The notes beneath the pieces are model-generated. The model made no database searches. It saw only the letters and a program-made list of their open reading frames with translations, and had not been told where the DNA came from. DNA of 64,000 bases from Adineta vaga (lineage: Eukaryota; Rotifera), in NCBI GenBank assembly GCA_021613535.1, contig CP075492.1, positions 16,554,001 to 16,618,000 on the forward strand, given 5' to 3'. The position numbers and the translations under genes are program-made. Numbering within the stretch: position 1 is the first letter of the stretch; the number at the start of each line of letters is the position of its first letter. Positions 1 to 12,317 of the stretch are shown piece after piece.

Positions 1-187
1 AATATAGATACGAAAACATACGTGACGATCGTTAATGTTTGATTTTTTTATACGAACGATAGAGAATATGTTTGCATGCTTTCAATTATACTATTGATGC
101 AGAATCAGTGAAGCGATAATTTTAGAAGCAATATAATGTTGAGAGTAATGATGAGAATGAAAAATCGATATATTATTTTACATTTAA

Positions 188-3100
188 ATGACGTCGAACG
201 ATCTACCTTCAGAACAGTCTATTGATGTTGAGTTAAAAAATGATACGAATGGTATTACCACCAAACTCAATAAGGTTAAGTACGTATTATATATTTCATT
301 TTAATTCTGTTGTACGGCTGACTTTCTTAGGACAACTATTCTATCGTTTATATCGTGTTCAATCAATATAGGCTGTTTGTTTTCGATACTAACAAGCATC
401 AGCATTGTCATCGGTGTTCTAACAGTTTGTCTCACATCGCCAAAACCACTAGGTATGTCTTCAAATATGATTAAACTAAATCGACACTTCGAGTTTTATA
501 TATATCATATAGGTAGAGTATGTAAATTCGTCCTGAAATCAGAAGCTCTCAGTTCGATTAATGTTGATTCTCATCCACATTCGATTGCCGTCGGAGATTT
601 CAATAATGATGGTCTTCTTGATATGGTCGTTCCAAATTCGGGTACAAATTGTATTGGAGTATTTCTACGAGACAGCAATAATACATTCAAAGATCAAATG
701 ATATATTCAACAGGTATTCGCTCAATTCCATATTCAGTAGCTGTCGCAGATTTCAATCATGATCAACGACTGGATATTGCGGTGGCAAATTTTGGCACGA
801 ACAATGTGGGCATCTTTCTTAGCACCATCAATAGTACTTTTAGTTCTCAGACAATATTTTCCACTCGATCATCTCGTCCACGATATATTGCTACGAGTGA
901 TTTCAATAACGATACAATAATCGATATTGCTGTTGTCAATCATGGTACTAACGATATTGGCATTCTTCTAGGCGATGGTAATGGGAACTTTGTTAACTGG
1001 AAAACTTTCTCCACTGGATTTGATTCTCTTCCGTACTCGCTCGCTATTAGTGATGTCAATCATGATGGTCAACCTGATCTTGTCGTTGTTAATTTTGGTA
1101 CTAGAAATGTAGGTCTTTTCTTGGGTAATAGAGATGGATCATTTCAAAGTCAAATGATTATTGACATTGATCATAATTCTCAACCGTATTCAGTTACACT
1201 TGCCGATCTGAACCAAGATACTCACATTGACATTGTGGTTGTATCTTCCAATACGGACAAAATTATCGTTTTGCTAGGTTTTGGAACCGGATATTTCTTC
1301 TTATCGAATGAATATTCAACCGGTAATAATTCTTCACCTCGATCAGCAGTTATCAGTGATTTTGATAATGATACGAAAGTTGACATTGCAGTGATTACCT
1401 ATGGCAGTTCAAGTGTAATTCTATTCTTGGGACATGGAAATGGTATCTTCTCTGACGGAATGATTTATTATACTAGCATTGATTCTCAACCGTACGCAAT
1501 GACAAGTTGTGACTTCAACAATGACACTCAAATGGACATCTCTACCGTTAACTATGACTATAACTATGTTGATATTGTGCTAACTTATAGAAACTATAGT
1601 TTTTTAAATCAGATTACGTATGGAATCACTGGTATTAATCCTAATCCGAAATCCATCACTGTAATTGATTTGAATAATGATAATCGACTCGATGTCATCG
1701 TTGCAAACTATAATACTAGTGAGATGAGTGTATTTCTTGGTATCAATAATGGTACCTTTTCGATTCCGACCAGTTTTTCCACTGGAAGTGATACTGGACT
1801 ATGTGCCATTGTTTTGGGTGATTTTAATAATGACAAACTAATAGACATTGTCGTAGCCAATGATAAAACTAACAATATAGCTGTATTTCTTGGTTATGGC
1901 GATGGTAATTTTTCGGATGAACCAATTTCTTCGTATGATGGCAATATTCAACCATCGGCTATCGATGCCGGTGATCTGAATAAAGACGATCGACTTGATT
2001 TTGTCATTGTTAATCAGCAGTTTGGGTTTATACGTATATTCTTTGGTGATGGTGATGGTCAATTTTCGGAACAACCAATATATTTCGTTGATTCTAAAGC
2101 CGAACCAGTATGGGTCCGCATTGCTGATTTTAATAATGACAATTTTTCAGATATTGCTATCGTCAATCGAGTTGCTGGTACTGTAGGTCTATTTCTTGGT
2201 TCTAGCAATAATACTTTTGTGTATCGAACCGTATTTTCGGTTGGTACTGGTGCTGGACCGAATGCCGCTGCCATTGGTGATTTAAATGATGATGGTCGAA
2301 TGGACATCGTTGTTAACATTTATTATAATCGTGCTTTTGAAGTCCTTTTAGGTCAGGGTGATGGAACATTTGTCAGTAAAACGAGATATTCCATCGATAG
2401 TCTTGCTCGTCCATCTTGGTCGACAATTGCCGACTGGAACAATGATAATCAACTCGATATCATCGTTAGTAGTTGTGACACTAACAATATATTTGTGTTC
2501 TATGGATTCGGCGATGGAACTTTTCGTACTGGACGTACGTATTTCACTGGTAGTAATTCTTGTCCACTATCGAATGCTGCTGGTGATTTCAATAAAGATG
2601 AATTACTCGATATCGTCACTGCAAATACCAACAGTGGTACGATAGGCATTTTTCTTGGATTTGCTTATATGAATGGTATTCGTGAAGCGACATATTCTAC
2701 TGGTTCTGCTTCGCATCCACGAGCTATTGGTCTTGGTCATTTGACTAATAATGATGCACAATTAGATGTTGTTCTGGCCAATTACGGACTGAGTAATGTC
2801 GGAATTCTCGAAGGACATCCAGATGGAAGTTTTCCAATCCAGAAAATGTTTTCTACAGGCCCTCTATCTTTTCCTACTTCGATTGCCATTGATGACGTGA
2901 ACAATGATGGTCGACAAGATATTATCGTTGCTAATTCTGTTCGTGGAAATGTCGGAATACTCTATGGATATGGTAACGGAAGTTTTGCAAGTCAAAAGAT
3001 TTACTTCATTGAACGCTACTCATCACCACAATCTGTAATTACGGGTGACTTCAATAATGATTCGAGAGTAGATATTGGTGTCGTCTATTCGGGTAGTGGA

Positions 3101-4864
3101 AGTGTGTCAACAATGCTGAGATACGACACGGCAGTGTTTACAAAACAAAACGAATATTTCACTGGTCCACAATTCTATCCACACGCGGTGACCATTGGTG
3201 ATTTTAACGGTGATGGTTGGTCGGATTTTGTTACTGTCAACCGAGGTAATCAAAGTATTAGCATTTTTCTCGGACTGCCTAATGGAACATTCATCGGTCC
3301 AATAACGTATGCAGCTGGTCAAGGATCTCCATCATATGCACTTGTCGTTGGTCATTTCAACAATGACAACTATTTGGATATCATCGTTAGCCATTATTCA
3401 ATTAACACCATAAGTGTTTTTCTTGGCTATGGCAATGGAACATTCAGGAATCCACGCGTGATTAATATTTACATAGATCAACTTGCTGGCTCGTCATCGA
3501 ACTCGGAAATCTATGAATCTGAATCTTCTTCAGAACTAGTAGGCATGGCGATTGGTGATTTTAATAAAGATAATCAGACGGATATTGTTGTCGTTTATAG
3601 TGCAGCTAGTGGAATAGCCGTGTTTCTTGGAAACAATGACGGCACTTTTGACATTGGAACTGCCTATTTTACTGGTACTGCAGTAAATTCAATCTATGTT
3701 GCCGTAGGCGATTTTACCAATGATAGTCATTTAGATATTGTCGTTACGAATCTCGCAAGCTCCAACATAATTATCTTTCAGGGAAACGGTAATGGTACTT
3801 TTTTCCAGGCAGGCAACTATTCAACTGGTACTAAATCAGCTCCGCGACCAGTGGTTGCCGTGGATTTAGACAAAGATGGTTACATGGACATCGTAGTCGG
3901 CAATTCGGGTTCTGACAATATTTGTGTATTTTTTGGTTATGGCAATATTTCTTTTGCTCAACCAATGTTTTATCCGATTGACACGGGTTCTCTTTCATAC
4001 GGACTGGTCGTCAGAGATTTTAACAATGATGGTCAACTAGATATTGGCGTAGCTAGTTATGGTGCGAACAATATTGCTATTCTTCTCGGATTGGCTAATC
4101 GTATGTTTTTCAATCCAGTGACGTATTCAACGGGTGACTATTCTCAACCATCGTTTCTCGGCGTTGCGGATTTCAATAACGACAGTCGTTTAGATCTCGT
4201 CGTTACTAGTTCAGGAATTAGTAGTGCTACCATATTTTTCGGTTATGTTACTGAAGATTTTCTCATCACTCCAGCTTATTCAATTGGATCTGCTTTGCAA
4301 CTGACGTCGATCGCCGTGGGAGATTTCAATTCTGACACGCACTTAGATGTTGTTGTTACTGATAATGCTACAAATAATGTTATACTGGTGTTTGGTTCCA
4401 TTTACGGCACTTTTACGCGACATACAACCTACTCAACTGGTAATAATTCTCATCCATGCTCAGTAACTGTGGCTGATCTAAATAAAGATGATCGATTAGA
4501 CGTTATCGTAGCAAATTCTGGTACTAATAATGTTGGTGTTTTTCTTGCTAACGGCAGTGGCACATTTCGAAGTCCAACGATGTATTTTACTGGTCTTCGT
4601 TCTCAACCCTATTCAGTTGCTATTGGAGATTTCGATGACGATACTCGGCTAGATATTTCTGTTGCAAACTATGGTGCTAGCAGTGTGGGTATTTTTCTAG
4701 GTCATGGAAATGGAAGTTTTGCGGATCAGATTGTATTCTATAGTGGCTATGAATCACATCCTTTCGCCCTCATTGTCGGTGACGTTAACAATGACAATTT
4801 GACCGATATCGTTGTCACGAACAATGGATACGGTAATATAGATATTCTCATGAAAACATGCTAA
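188..4864 (+). CDS. FG-GAP/VCBS repeat type II membrane protein, 28 repeats
   Basis: Predicted as three exons, 188..279, 331..452 and 513..4864, giving 1521 residues. The phases agree: exon 1 leaves two bases, and the 60-base second intron (GTATGT...ATAG) is a multiple of three, so it also reads open. Residues 1-31 are a short polar tail, about 38-64 are one hydrophobic segment, and the rest is extracellular. I count 28 copies of a calcium-loop motif of the type DFNNDxxLDI, spaced about 49 residues apart, as in integrin-alpha-like FG-GAP beta-propellers. No signal peptide, so type II topology is inferred. A polyadenylation signal AATAAA lies at 4883-4888. The gene is convergent with the LRR gene downstream. 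Ligand and function are unknown; adhesion or surface recognition is a guess from the fold. The repeat identification is secure, the first exon less so. Confidence 0.85.
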
Positions 4865-4923
4865 AAGCATTTAATATATCAAAATAAATTAATTTTTTTT
4901 ATATAATGCTGCATCAACAATTC

Positions 4924-4962
4924 GAGGGTGTGGGTGAAGAGAAGAGTATTACACACACCCTG
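4924..4962. repeat. Telomere-like hairpin a (convergent gap)
   Basis: GAGGGTGTGGGTG on the left and ACACACACCC on the right enclose a GAAGAGAAGAGTATT loop. It lies between the 3' ends of the FG-GAP gene and the LRR gene. Its loop is the reverse complement of the loop of hairpin b at 8905. Confidence 0.8.
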
Positions 4963-5070
4963 AACTATACCATCTTGAAGGCATGTGAGAGAAAGTAGCA
5001 TTCTCCTACACCCCAAACTTCATGTTTATTCTAAGTCATCTTCATTTTCAAGATTTCATTTTTTATTTTC

Positions 5071-6021
5071 TTAAACATCCACAAATTTATTTGCACAACG
5101 ACCTAGAGCAGCTATCCATGCTCGTTGTGTGTCACTGAATGGATTGTTTCGAACATAAAGTTCTCTGAGTTCATAAATATTAAAAATCTCGTGTGGTATG
5201 ATTGTTAAATTATTTGAGTCTAATTTGAGATGAAAAACTTTCGTTTGATTGACAGTAGCAGGTATGAATTCAATCTGATTGTTGCTAAAGTAAAACATAC
5301 CATTTCCTTCTGATCCTGATGCTGCAACTAATGTTTCAATACCATTGAGAGAAACAATAAGATTATTATTGGACAAATCCAATACCGATATACTATTTAA
5401 ATAGAGCGGCAGATGATCAATTAAACAATTTGCATCAAGAGAATCAAGAAATCGATTATGACTTACATCCACCGATGAAAGTGCATTTAACCGTTAGATA
5501 GTCATAGGAAGAGATCTAAGTCGATTTCCATTAAGCTTTAATGTTTGTAAATAAACCAATTGTTCAAAAGTTTCTGGTAATGTTTCAAGATGACAATAGC
5601 TTATTTCGAGTGTTGTTAATCTGTATACTTGTCCAATGGCTGATGGTAACGTTTGAAGACTATAACCACTCACAATGAATGTCATAAGATGAATTAAATT
5701 GAATAATTCCAGTGGAAGATTTAGAGAAATTGATATTATTCCTATGGATGAAATTTCGAGATGTGTAAGACTCGAATTGAGTAGACCAATCTCTGGTAGA
5801 ATGATAATATTATCGGAGATAATCACTAACTTTCGTAAGTTCTTGAGACAAAAGATAGAAAGTGGAATATTAGATTGATTGAAAAGATAAAGTTCAGTTA
5901 AAACTTGTGCCAATCCAAATTTTGCGGAAGTCGTATCATTAGACACATTAACCGGTTGAAAAGACACTGGAAAAGGAAAAGCTTCGAAAATTTCTTCTTC
6001 TGTTTTGAATATTGATAACAA
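5071..6021 (-). pseudogene. Leucine-rich repeat gene with one in-frame stop
   Basis: The minus strand encodes a continuous leucine-rich repeat array (motifs such as LTTLEISYCHLETLP and LKLNGNRLRSLP, about 23 residues per repeat) in a single frame from about 6000 to the stop at 5071. It is cut once by TAA at 5494-5496. The frame continues unchanged on the other side (RLNALSSVDVSHNRF), so this is a point nonsense change and not a frameshift. No ATG opens the 5' end: a stop lies just upstream of 6021, and an AG at about 6003 could be a splice acceptor, so an upstream exon is missing or decayed. The last repeat is followed by a short capping segment with a cysteine. It is either a recent pseudogene, an allelic null or a sequencing error. 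LRR identity is certain; partner and role are unknown. Confidence 0.7.
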
Positions 6022-7268
6022 TCAAGAGTAAAATCTTTTAAAAATAAATTAAAAATCGTTCCATATATATATTTTTCTTTGATTAGAAGCAAATATTTCC
6101 GAACTTAATACAATCAAATAGACGAGCACAAATCTAATCTCTATGTATAATCAAATCACAATTATTTGCACCCTCAAGATGCTATTTCTCTACGAATAGT
6201 CAAAAAGAAAGTCTGTATTGATTTAGTAATAGATAACAAATATCCTACATTTTTTCTTTCTCTCAAAGATATCGTTTATAATGAAAAAACAAGAACAAAA
6301 TGAGGAAAGATGAAATACGAATGTATCGTGATACATTCGTTTGCGTAATGTGTTTATCAATATGATACAAATAAATTCTATTTTATCTTTTACTTATCAC
6401 ATGCGAAATGGTCTGATTATCCAAAAGTGAATCTCTTGAGATGCTAAAAATGTGTTGCACTTCAGTTTGTTCAAAAAGCAGTAAATTCAGGTATGGCGCC
6501 GCTTCAATGTGACATTCTGCAGCATCTATACAAGATCGGGTGAAACTTGATAGTCACTATATATACGTAGTTGTAGTCTCTGCTGATCTTTCTTCACTTA
6601 CACCCGCAAGATTCAAGCTTAAGCAATGATGATAAAGGGATAAAATTGAATGGAACCGATACACAAAATACTAATTTCTATGATTAATAGAAAAGAAACA
6701 TTAGAAAAGTATTTGAAATTTGGTTTGAGCATGATAAGAAGTCGCTGTGACGTTGCATAAAAATTTATTTCAGAATTGCACGGCACGTTTAAAGAGTATT
6801 ATAACTGAGAATTTAGTTAGAAATGTCCCGTTCGAGAGTTCTGCGATTCATAAAAACGAGTTTCACTTGTTTTCAGGGAGAGAAGCACTGTAAATAAAAC
6901 TGTAGCATAGAAGGGAGAGATTTTTGGACATGAAATAGAATATTTGGATTTTGCTTGATTAAAATATGATTGAGAATGAATGGTGTAAGCTTTCTATTCA
7001 TTTCGCATCTGCATCCACATGCAAATACAGACCAAGTTCCATACAATCCATCTAGCTACAAGTTTGATCGAAGCCGAGTCCATTGCCATTGTTGTTAATC
7101 GCACAAGAGCAGTCGAAGTCGACACTAAAAAAGTCAAAAAATCTTTTAAGTATCCAACGCTAGCCATACTAAAAGCAAAATGTATTTACACATTCGAGAC
7201 GTTGATGAAATATTTAATTGTATTGTATCTAAATATTAAAACAGTATAGTATAGATCGATAGTTTTTT
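6022..7268. other. Intergenic, no gene recognised
   Basis: AT-rich sequence between two minus-strand genes. A 76-codon open frame at 7019-7249 on the plus strand shows no domain, signal peptide or splice context, so I do not call it. No hairpin of the telomere-like family is evident, only a weak TTACACCCGCAAG at about 6599. Confidence 0.5.
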
Positions 7269-8452
7269 TCAACTACTTGTCGGTAAGCCTTGTGCACTAG
7301 TAGATGAACTTCGAATTGTTGTCGTTAGAATTGTAGTTGTGGTTTGACCTAAACAGACGTTCGAAAATATCAGAGTAATTTTCGTATCTTATACTCACTA
7401 GCGTTTGTAACAAGCGAGAATTTTTGCACTCGAGAATTTTCCAAATCGCTAACATAAATCGATCCTGCACTATCAAATGCCAGACCTACTGGACCGTTAA
7501 GCTGATTTGATCCAATTCCAGAAGTTCCTGTGCAAGCAATAATACAATCACCTGAACTTGCACCTGGTGCATATCTCATGATCCGATGGTTGCCATTGTC
7601 AGCAATATACATGTTTCCATTGGCATCAAGAATAACCCATTTGGGATTGCAAAGTTGTGTGAAACTAGAGCCACAGACTCCAGTTCCAGCTACAGTAATA
7701 CCAGATGATGCCCCATTGAACCATTTTTGAATGCGATGATTCGAATAATCGGCAATATACAATGTTTTTTCATCATCAACAAATATTCCGAGTACACAGC
7801 TTAGTTGTGTTGGTGTAGCTCCACTTGTTCCATTTCCAGCTACTGTCACGGGAACTGAAGAGTTCGGTGCAAGACGCATTACTTTTTTATTGGGGCAATC
7901 GCTCAGATATACATTTTCGTATTTGTCAACAAACACAAAATAAACATAACCGATGTAGGATGAATTTAAAATGGTGATTGGATTTGTTGCATTTCTTGTC
8001 CATTTTTGTATTCGATAGTTGCTTGCATCCGCAACATAAATTGATGAATTAGTGACGAAAACACCACTTGGATAATTAAATTGAGAAGCATTTGAACCAC
8101 TTCCAGAGCCGATAGTACGTATATTATTGCTCTCATTAAATTGTATTTTGACGATTCGATTATTGCCAGCATCACCAATATAGAGTGTATCATCATCTGC
8201 AATAAATATACCTTCATTTTTATTAAGATAACCAATTGCTGATCCACTCATGCCCGTAGCTTGTCCAGCAACGGTTGTACCATCTCGAGTCCAATTTGCA
8301 GAAGATGATATGTTCACTAGTACTAAACATATATCGACTCATGTATTATCATATGATAATGAATAGAATTATTTATGATAATCGATTTTGAAAAACTCAC
8401 CTGAATGAACATCGCTTAGCGCCATCAACATTAAAAATATCCAAAACATCAT
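7269..8452 (-). CDS. Secreted NHL-repeat (beta-propeller) protein
   Basis: Three exons on the minus strand: 8452..8401, 8316..7399 and 7348..7269, with phases 1 and 1 and a total of 349 residues. Exon 1 encodes a signal peptide (MMFWIFLMLMALSDVHS). Exon 2 carries about six NHL repeats, recognisable by motifs such as LYIGDAGNNRIVK, IYVADASNYRIQKW and MYIADNGNHRIMRY, each with a GP.G(I/V) lead-in. Exon 3 adds a Ser/Thr-rich tail that is probably O-glycosylated. Donors GTGAG and GTGAGT and acceptors TAG are clear. The protein should enter the secretory pathway and fold as a six-bladed propeller. NHL proteins of this kind are a large family in bdelloids. The ligand is unknown. Confidence 0.85.
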
Positions 8453-9152
8453 TTCTGTCTGATATCTAAACTAATATCTTGGCCCAAGAACAATGAGAAG
8501 TTTCCTATGAAGTAAAGTGTCGACGACTGACAGAGATACTGAATGAAAAAATATGAATGTGATACTATTCTTTTTTTTATATATTAAAAAATGTTTCTCT
8601 CCGTAGAATAAGAGAGAGAGAGAGATTGAGAGAAAAATTCATTTCAGTGAGAATATCGAGCTAGGCAGATAGTGCTGGTGAAAGAGTTGAATTCTTTTCA
8701 GCATAGAAAAATTGATAAAGTATTTCAAAATTTGTTGAGACAGAAAGAAAGACAATTATGATATGAAAGTAATAAACTGAAAATGAGCTTGGTTTCCTGC
8801 ATTACTCCATAGAATAATTTCCGTTTGAAGACAATTATCATCAAAATACATAAATTTTTAATATCGATATAAAATAATAAAAAACAAACAAACTTTTTAT
8901 TTTCGAGGATGGGTGTGACTGGGTGATACTCTTCTCTTCACCCACACCCACCCATCCATGGTTTTTTATTGTACTAGATAATGTCATTCATTCTTACTTA
9001 TCAACTGTTTGTTTTATGACACATTTGTGTACTCTATTTAAAGAAAACGGAATATAAATATATTTTTCTTGTGTTATAAAATAAATAGAAGCACACCATT
9101 GATATAAACAAAAAGAAAGAAAGAATTAAAAAGCAAGGCCATCTTTTAGAAA
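8453..9152. other. Divergent intergenic region with hairpin and AG microsatellite
   Basis: Separates the 5' ends of the NHL gene (-) and the F-box-like gene (+). It contains an (AG)n run at about 8611-8624 and hairpin b at 8905-8957. Promoters for both genes should lie here, but no clear TATA element can be assigned. Confidence 0.5.
8905..8957. repeat. Telomere-like hairpin b
   Basis: GAGGATGGGTGTGACTGGGTG pairs with CACCCACACCCACCCATCC around the loop ATACTCTTCTCTT. The loop matches hairpin a in inverse orientation, so the two are related copies. Confidence 0.8.
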
Positions 9153-10207
9153 ATGTTGAGCCGTATCTCAACTATCGAACTTATGTCAATCGAACTTTGG
9201 TTTGTTCTATTCGATTTTTTCAATTTACTCGAACTTCATCGTCTTTTTTATAGTCTTAATCGGAACATTAATGAATACCTTCGTGGTATATCTGGTTTAA
9301 AACTGTTTCTAAAATATGGTTCAGACTTGGAATATGTGAAGAATAATCAGAATGATTTCATTCGTTTCTTTAATACAAATGTTTGGTCATTGCATGTATC
9401 TCTCGTTGGATTTCCACTAACTTCTTTGAATCTTTTCCTCTTCTAATACATTTTACACAACTTCGAAGACTCAAGTATTATCAAGAAACTGGAAAACCTT
9501 TTATCTTAACGGATGAAACACTTGAAAAATTAAAACATTTGACAAATCTTCGTATAACAGTATTAAATAACGGTCAATATGTATTGGATTCCATCGTTAA
9601 CTTTTTATCTAATCATAACAATAACACTTCTTTGAAATATTTACTTATCGAAGGGAATATCGATGTGCCTGAAAAATCATCTGCAACTGTAGAAAACCAT
9701 CCTATACATTTGAAATATTTGTTTATTCATGGTGCGTCAATAGAAAGTCTCTGTTGGTTACTTCCAACTAATTCACAAATATTATCGTTACGAATCAATA
9801 CATTACATCGTCGTAGTTATAATCCACTAAAATTGAAAACAAATAAGATTGACGTTAATTATCTTCAAATCGATAATATCAACTATCACTATCCAGTCTT
9901 TGAAGAAATTCAAAATTTAATCGATAATTTGAGAAACTTGAAAAAACTGTATATTAACTGTGGAAATCATCAATCTTTAGTAAATGGAAATGAATGGGCA
10001 ATTTTATTGAATCAAAAAGGAATTGAAATATTTTCACTGAAATTTACAGCTTACAGAGAAGATTGGAGAGATGCAGCAATGTCATCTGAAAAAGCAAATA
10101 ATATAATATCTAATTTTCAAAATGATTTTTGGGTAATGGATAAGCATGCAGTGATCAAACATTCAAGAGATGAAACTGGTGTCTTTTCTTTTTCTGTCAA
10201 TTTTTGA
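9153..10207 (+). pseudogene. F-box/LRR-like protein gene, frameshifted
   Basis: Starts at ATG 9153 with an F-box-like opening (ELMSIELWFVLFDFFNLLEL), which resembles the N-terminus of a large bdelloid family of F-box plus LRR-like proteins. The opening frame ends at 9446. The second part is open in another frame from about 9383 to the stop at 10207 and has leucine-rich segments (LKHLTNLRITVL, LRNLKKLYINCG). The join falls near 9400-9415, where LHVS in frame 1 should pass into the WISTNFFESFPLLIHF segment of frame 2, so a one- or two-base indel has broken it. No intron signals explain the shift. Joined, it would be about 350 residues, shorter than typical family members by my recollection. A recruiting role in ubiquitin ligases is family inference only. 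Confidence 0.6.
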
Positions 10208-10513
10208 ATGTCTGCTCAAAAATATAAAATAGAAGTGCGACTAAGAGAGAATCATGTATAATTATCTTTACCCATCGATATAATCTATTGATATTTTCTT
10301 TGATAAGTAGAATGCATCTATTAATATGAATCACGAAATAAATCCATACGATATTGTGTCTTGATATTTTCGGAAAAAACTCAAATATCAAAATAGAGAA
10401 TATCTTATGTGAAAAAGCATGTCTGAATTTTATTTTCAAAAATGAAGAATAAGAAATACTTACCGATCATAAATAAAAAGTAACACTCGTATTAAGAATT
10501 CGCTGACCATCTT

Positions 10514-10540
10514 GAGGGTGGGTGTGGGTGAAGGTGTGAA
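10514..10540 (+). repeat. Telomere-like G-rich tract c
   Basis: One-sided tract beginning TTGAGGGTGGGTGTGGGTG, without an obvious C-rich partner. It directly abuts the dispersed repeat at 10541. Confidence 0.75.
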
Positions 10541-10703
10541 GGCGAGAAGCTAAACAAGGGCGTGGATGGATGGGAACCCAGTTGAATTTAAAAGTTTCAG
10601 TTGAAATATTTCATATAGATAATCTCATTTAAAACTTGAAACGAAAAGTTGCAATTGAAGCGAGAATTTCCAATTGAATTCAAGTTTCAAGTTTGACACT
10701 ACT
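10541..10703 (+). repeat. Dispersed ~165-base repeat, copy 1
   Basis: Begins GGCGAGAAGCTAAACAAGGG and ends TTTGACACTACT. It matches 12608-12771 with only a few mismatches. Both copies have a TGTGGG-type tract directly on the left and the 3' end of a minus-strand 7TM gene on the right. Internally it carries alternating GAAACTT/AAGTTTC motifs that can fold on themselves. Confidence 0.8.
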
Positions 10704-10859
10704 GCTAATGCTTTATTATTTGTAATTTATTTACTTCATTTATTTTCGAATTCTATATAACATCCATTTAATTTACAAGACAATAAATAGACAACATATA
10801 TCAAAACTAAAAATGTCATGTAAAGTTTGATCTTCTCAGAGTTTGATTGATTAAAAGTA

Positions 10860-11840
10860 TTAAGCTAGTCGAGTAGAATGAACTGTCGGCAATACAACAT
10901 GATTGGCAGCAGTAGTTGAAACAGGCATAATCCTATTATAACCAAGCATTCCGATAAATAAGTGTCGAAGTGTTTTTCGAACTTCACTTGATATATATAC
11001 ATAAATATAAAATGTTCCAACAAAATTCACATGAAAAAAGAATCGAAGAGATGCCAAAATAAGAGCTTGTAAAGCTCTTATAAGATTACTTTTTTGTAAT
11101 GTTGCTGTTGCTTCAAGATAAGCTGATTCTAATGCGAAAGGAAATCCTGAAATAGCAAGAACAATTACTTGAGCAATTAACATTCGACGAATTTGTTTTT
11201 CAAATCGATCTTGTTGATTATTAAGCATCAAACCACGAAGATTTCCAACAATACCACGAAGACAAAATATGATCAAAAATATTGGGACCAGAAAGAAAAA
11301 TAATGGTACTGTGATGTAATTCACCATAATTCTTACATTATAATTTGTGATGGCACAACCATTATTTGTATTACTAACAATTAGAACTGGTAAATATAAG
11401 ATTAGCCAGAAAAGAATTGATCCACAAATTGCAAAACGAACTACTTTCATGTTATGCCAACGATTTCGAAAAAGTGCATGACGACTTGTACTTGCGTATT
11501 GATCAAAAGCAGCTAAACATGGAAAATAAATAGATGCGACTGTTGTTACATAAAGAAAATAATTAAATAATCGACAAATGATATCATGCAGATTAAATAA
11601 AAATATACCAAAACCTTGACCAAGAACAATTAATAAATAAACTGTTGGTAAATGGAATAAAGTCATAAAAGCACCAGCTAATAAATAAGTGATAGTTGGA
11701 TTATTCCAAAACGCTCGTTGTCGAATGAAGACAATTATAGTTAAGATTGCACCAATCATACCAAATATAATGATCGGTAATCCTAAAAGATAGTTTAACC
11801 ATTTAGTTACGGCGGGAAGCGTTACTTCGAGTGAGGACAT
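10860..11840 (-). CDS. Rhodopsin-like 7TM receptor (orphan GPCR)
   Basis: Intronless frame of 326 residues from ATG 11840 to TAA 10862-10860. Seven hydrophobic segments can be seen. TM1 (LPIIIFGMIGAILTIIVFI) is followed by an intracellular RQRAFWNNP turn. TM3 ends in FDQYASTSRH, a D-x-Y variant of the DRY motif; a basic loop leads to RRMLIAQVIVLAISGFPFA in TM6. The C-terminal tail is short. The class A assignment comes from this layout; it belongs to the expanded orphan receptors of bdelloids, so peptide or chemosensory ligands are only guesses. It is followed by a second, unrelated-looking 7TM gene in the same orientation. Confidence 0.8.
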   Translation of the reverse strand: MSSLEVTLPAVTKWLNYLLGLPIIIFGMIGAILTIIVFIRQRAFWNNPTITYLLAGAFMTLFHLPTVYLLIVLGQGFGIFLFNLHDIICRLFNYFLYVTTVASIYFPCLAAFDQYASTSRHALFRNRWHNMKVVRFAICGSILFWLILYLPVLIVSNTNNGCAITNYNVRIMVNYITVPLFFFLVPIFLIIFCLRGIVGNLRGLMLNNQQDRFEKQIRRMLIAQVIVLAISGFPFALESAYLEATATLQKSNLIRALQALILASLRFFFHVNFVGTFYIYVYISSEVRKTLRHLFIGMLGYNRIMPVSTTAANHVVLPTVHSTRLA

Positions 11841-12016
11841 TTTTCAGCAAAGTGTTATTTGAAATCTTATTTTTAATTGTTTCAAAAGAACATTTCTTAA
11901 TCTTTTTTTATTCAAAAAAAAGTAACCAATAAAATAATACGAAGAAATTTCTATAAATCTTTTTCTTTAGAGATAAAGAACAAACAATCTTTAGACGTTC
12001 CTTTTAGAAATCTTAT

Positions 12017-12278
12017 AATCGCAACTACAACAACAAAATTTGTGAATATAATTGAACATTTCGTGAAAAAACATTGAATAGTTTGTGAGACTACACAGAA
12101 TTCTGCTCTTTCATCTTCTGGGATTAATCGTTAGAAAACATTAGTTCTAAATTACAAAGCTTTTCTTGTTAATATGAATTATGATTTCGCTTGTTCAAAT
12201 TTTTGCCCAGATTTATTAAACAAAGAAGCATGAATGCATAACTTTTTTATCTTCTCTCTCACTGTTCATTTGTTGCGG
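12017..12278 (+). repeat. Direct repeat unit 1 (~262 bases)
   Basis: Starts AATCGCAACTACAACAAC and ends TTCATTTGTTGCGG. It recurs with about 95% identity at 12318-12583, with a period of about 300 bases. Confidence 0.8.
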
Positions 12279-12317
12279 AGGCTAAGGATGACATATGATT
12301 TCTTTTCATCTGTTCAT

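Larger units (their letters stand above)
10208..10859. other. Convergent intergenic region
   Basis: Lies between the 3' ends of the F-box-like gene and the first 7TM gene. It holds the G-rich tract c and the first copy of the ~165-base repeat. Confidence 0.5.

Noticed and set aside
453-512. Treating this stretch as coding in the first FG-GAP gene
   Set aside because: It has GTATGT...ATAG borders and intron-like composition; it stays open only because it is 60 bases long.
7019-7249. 76-codon plus-strand frame
   Set aside because: No domain, signal peptide, splice context or paralogue; expected by chance in a 1.2 kb gap.
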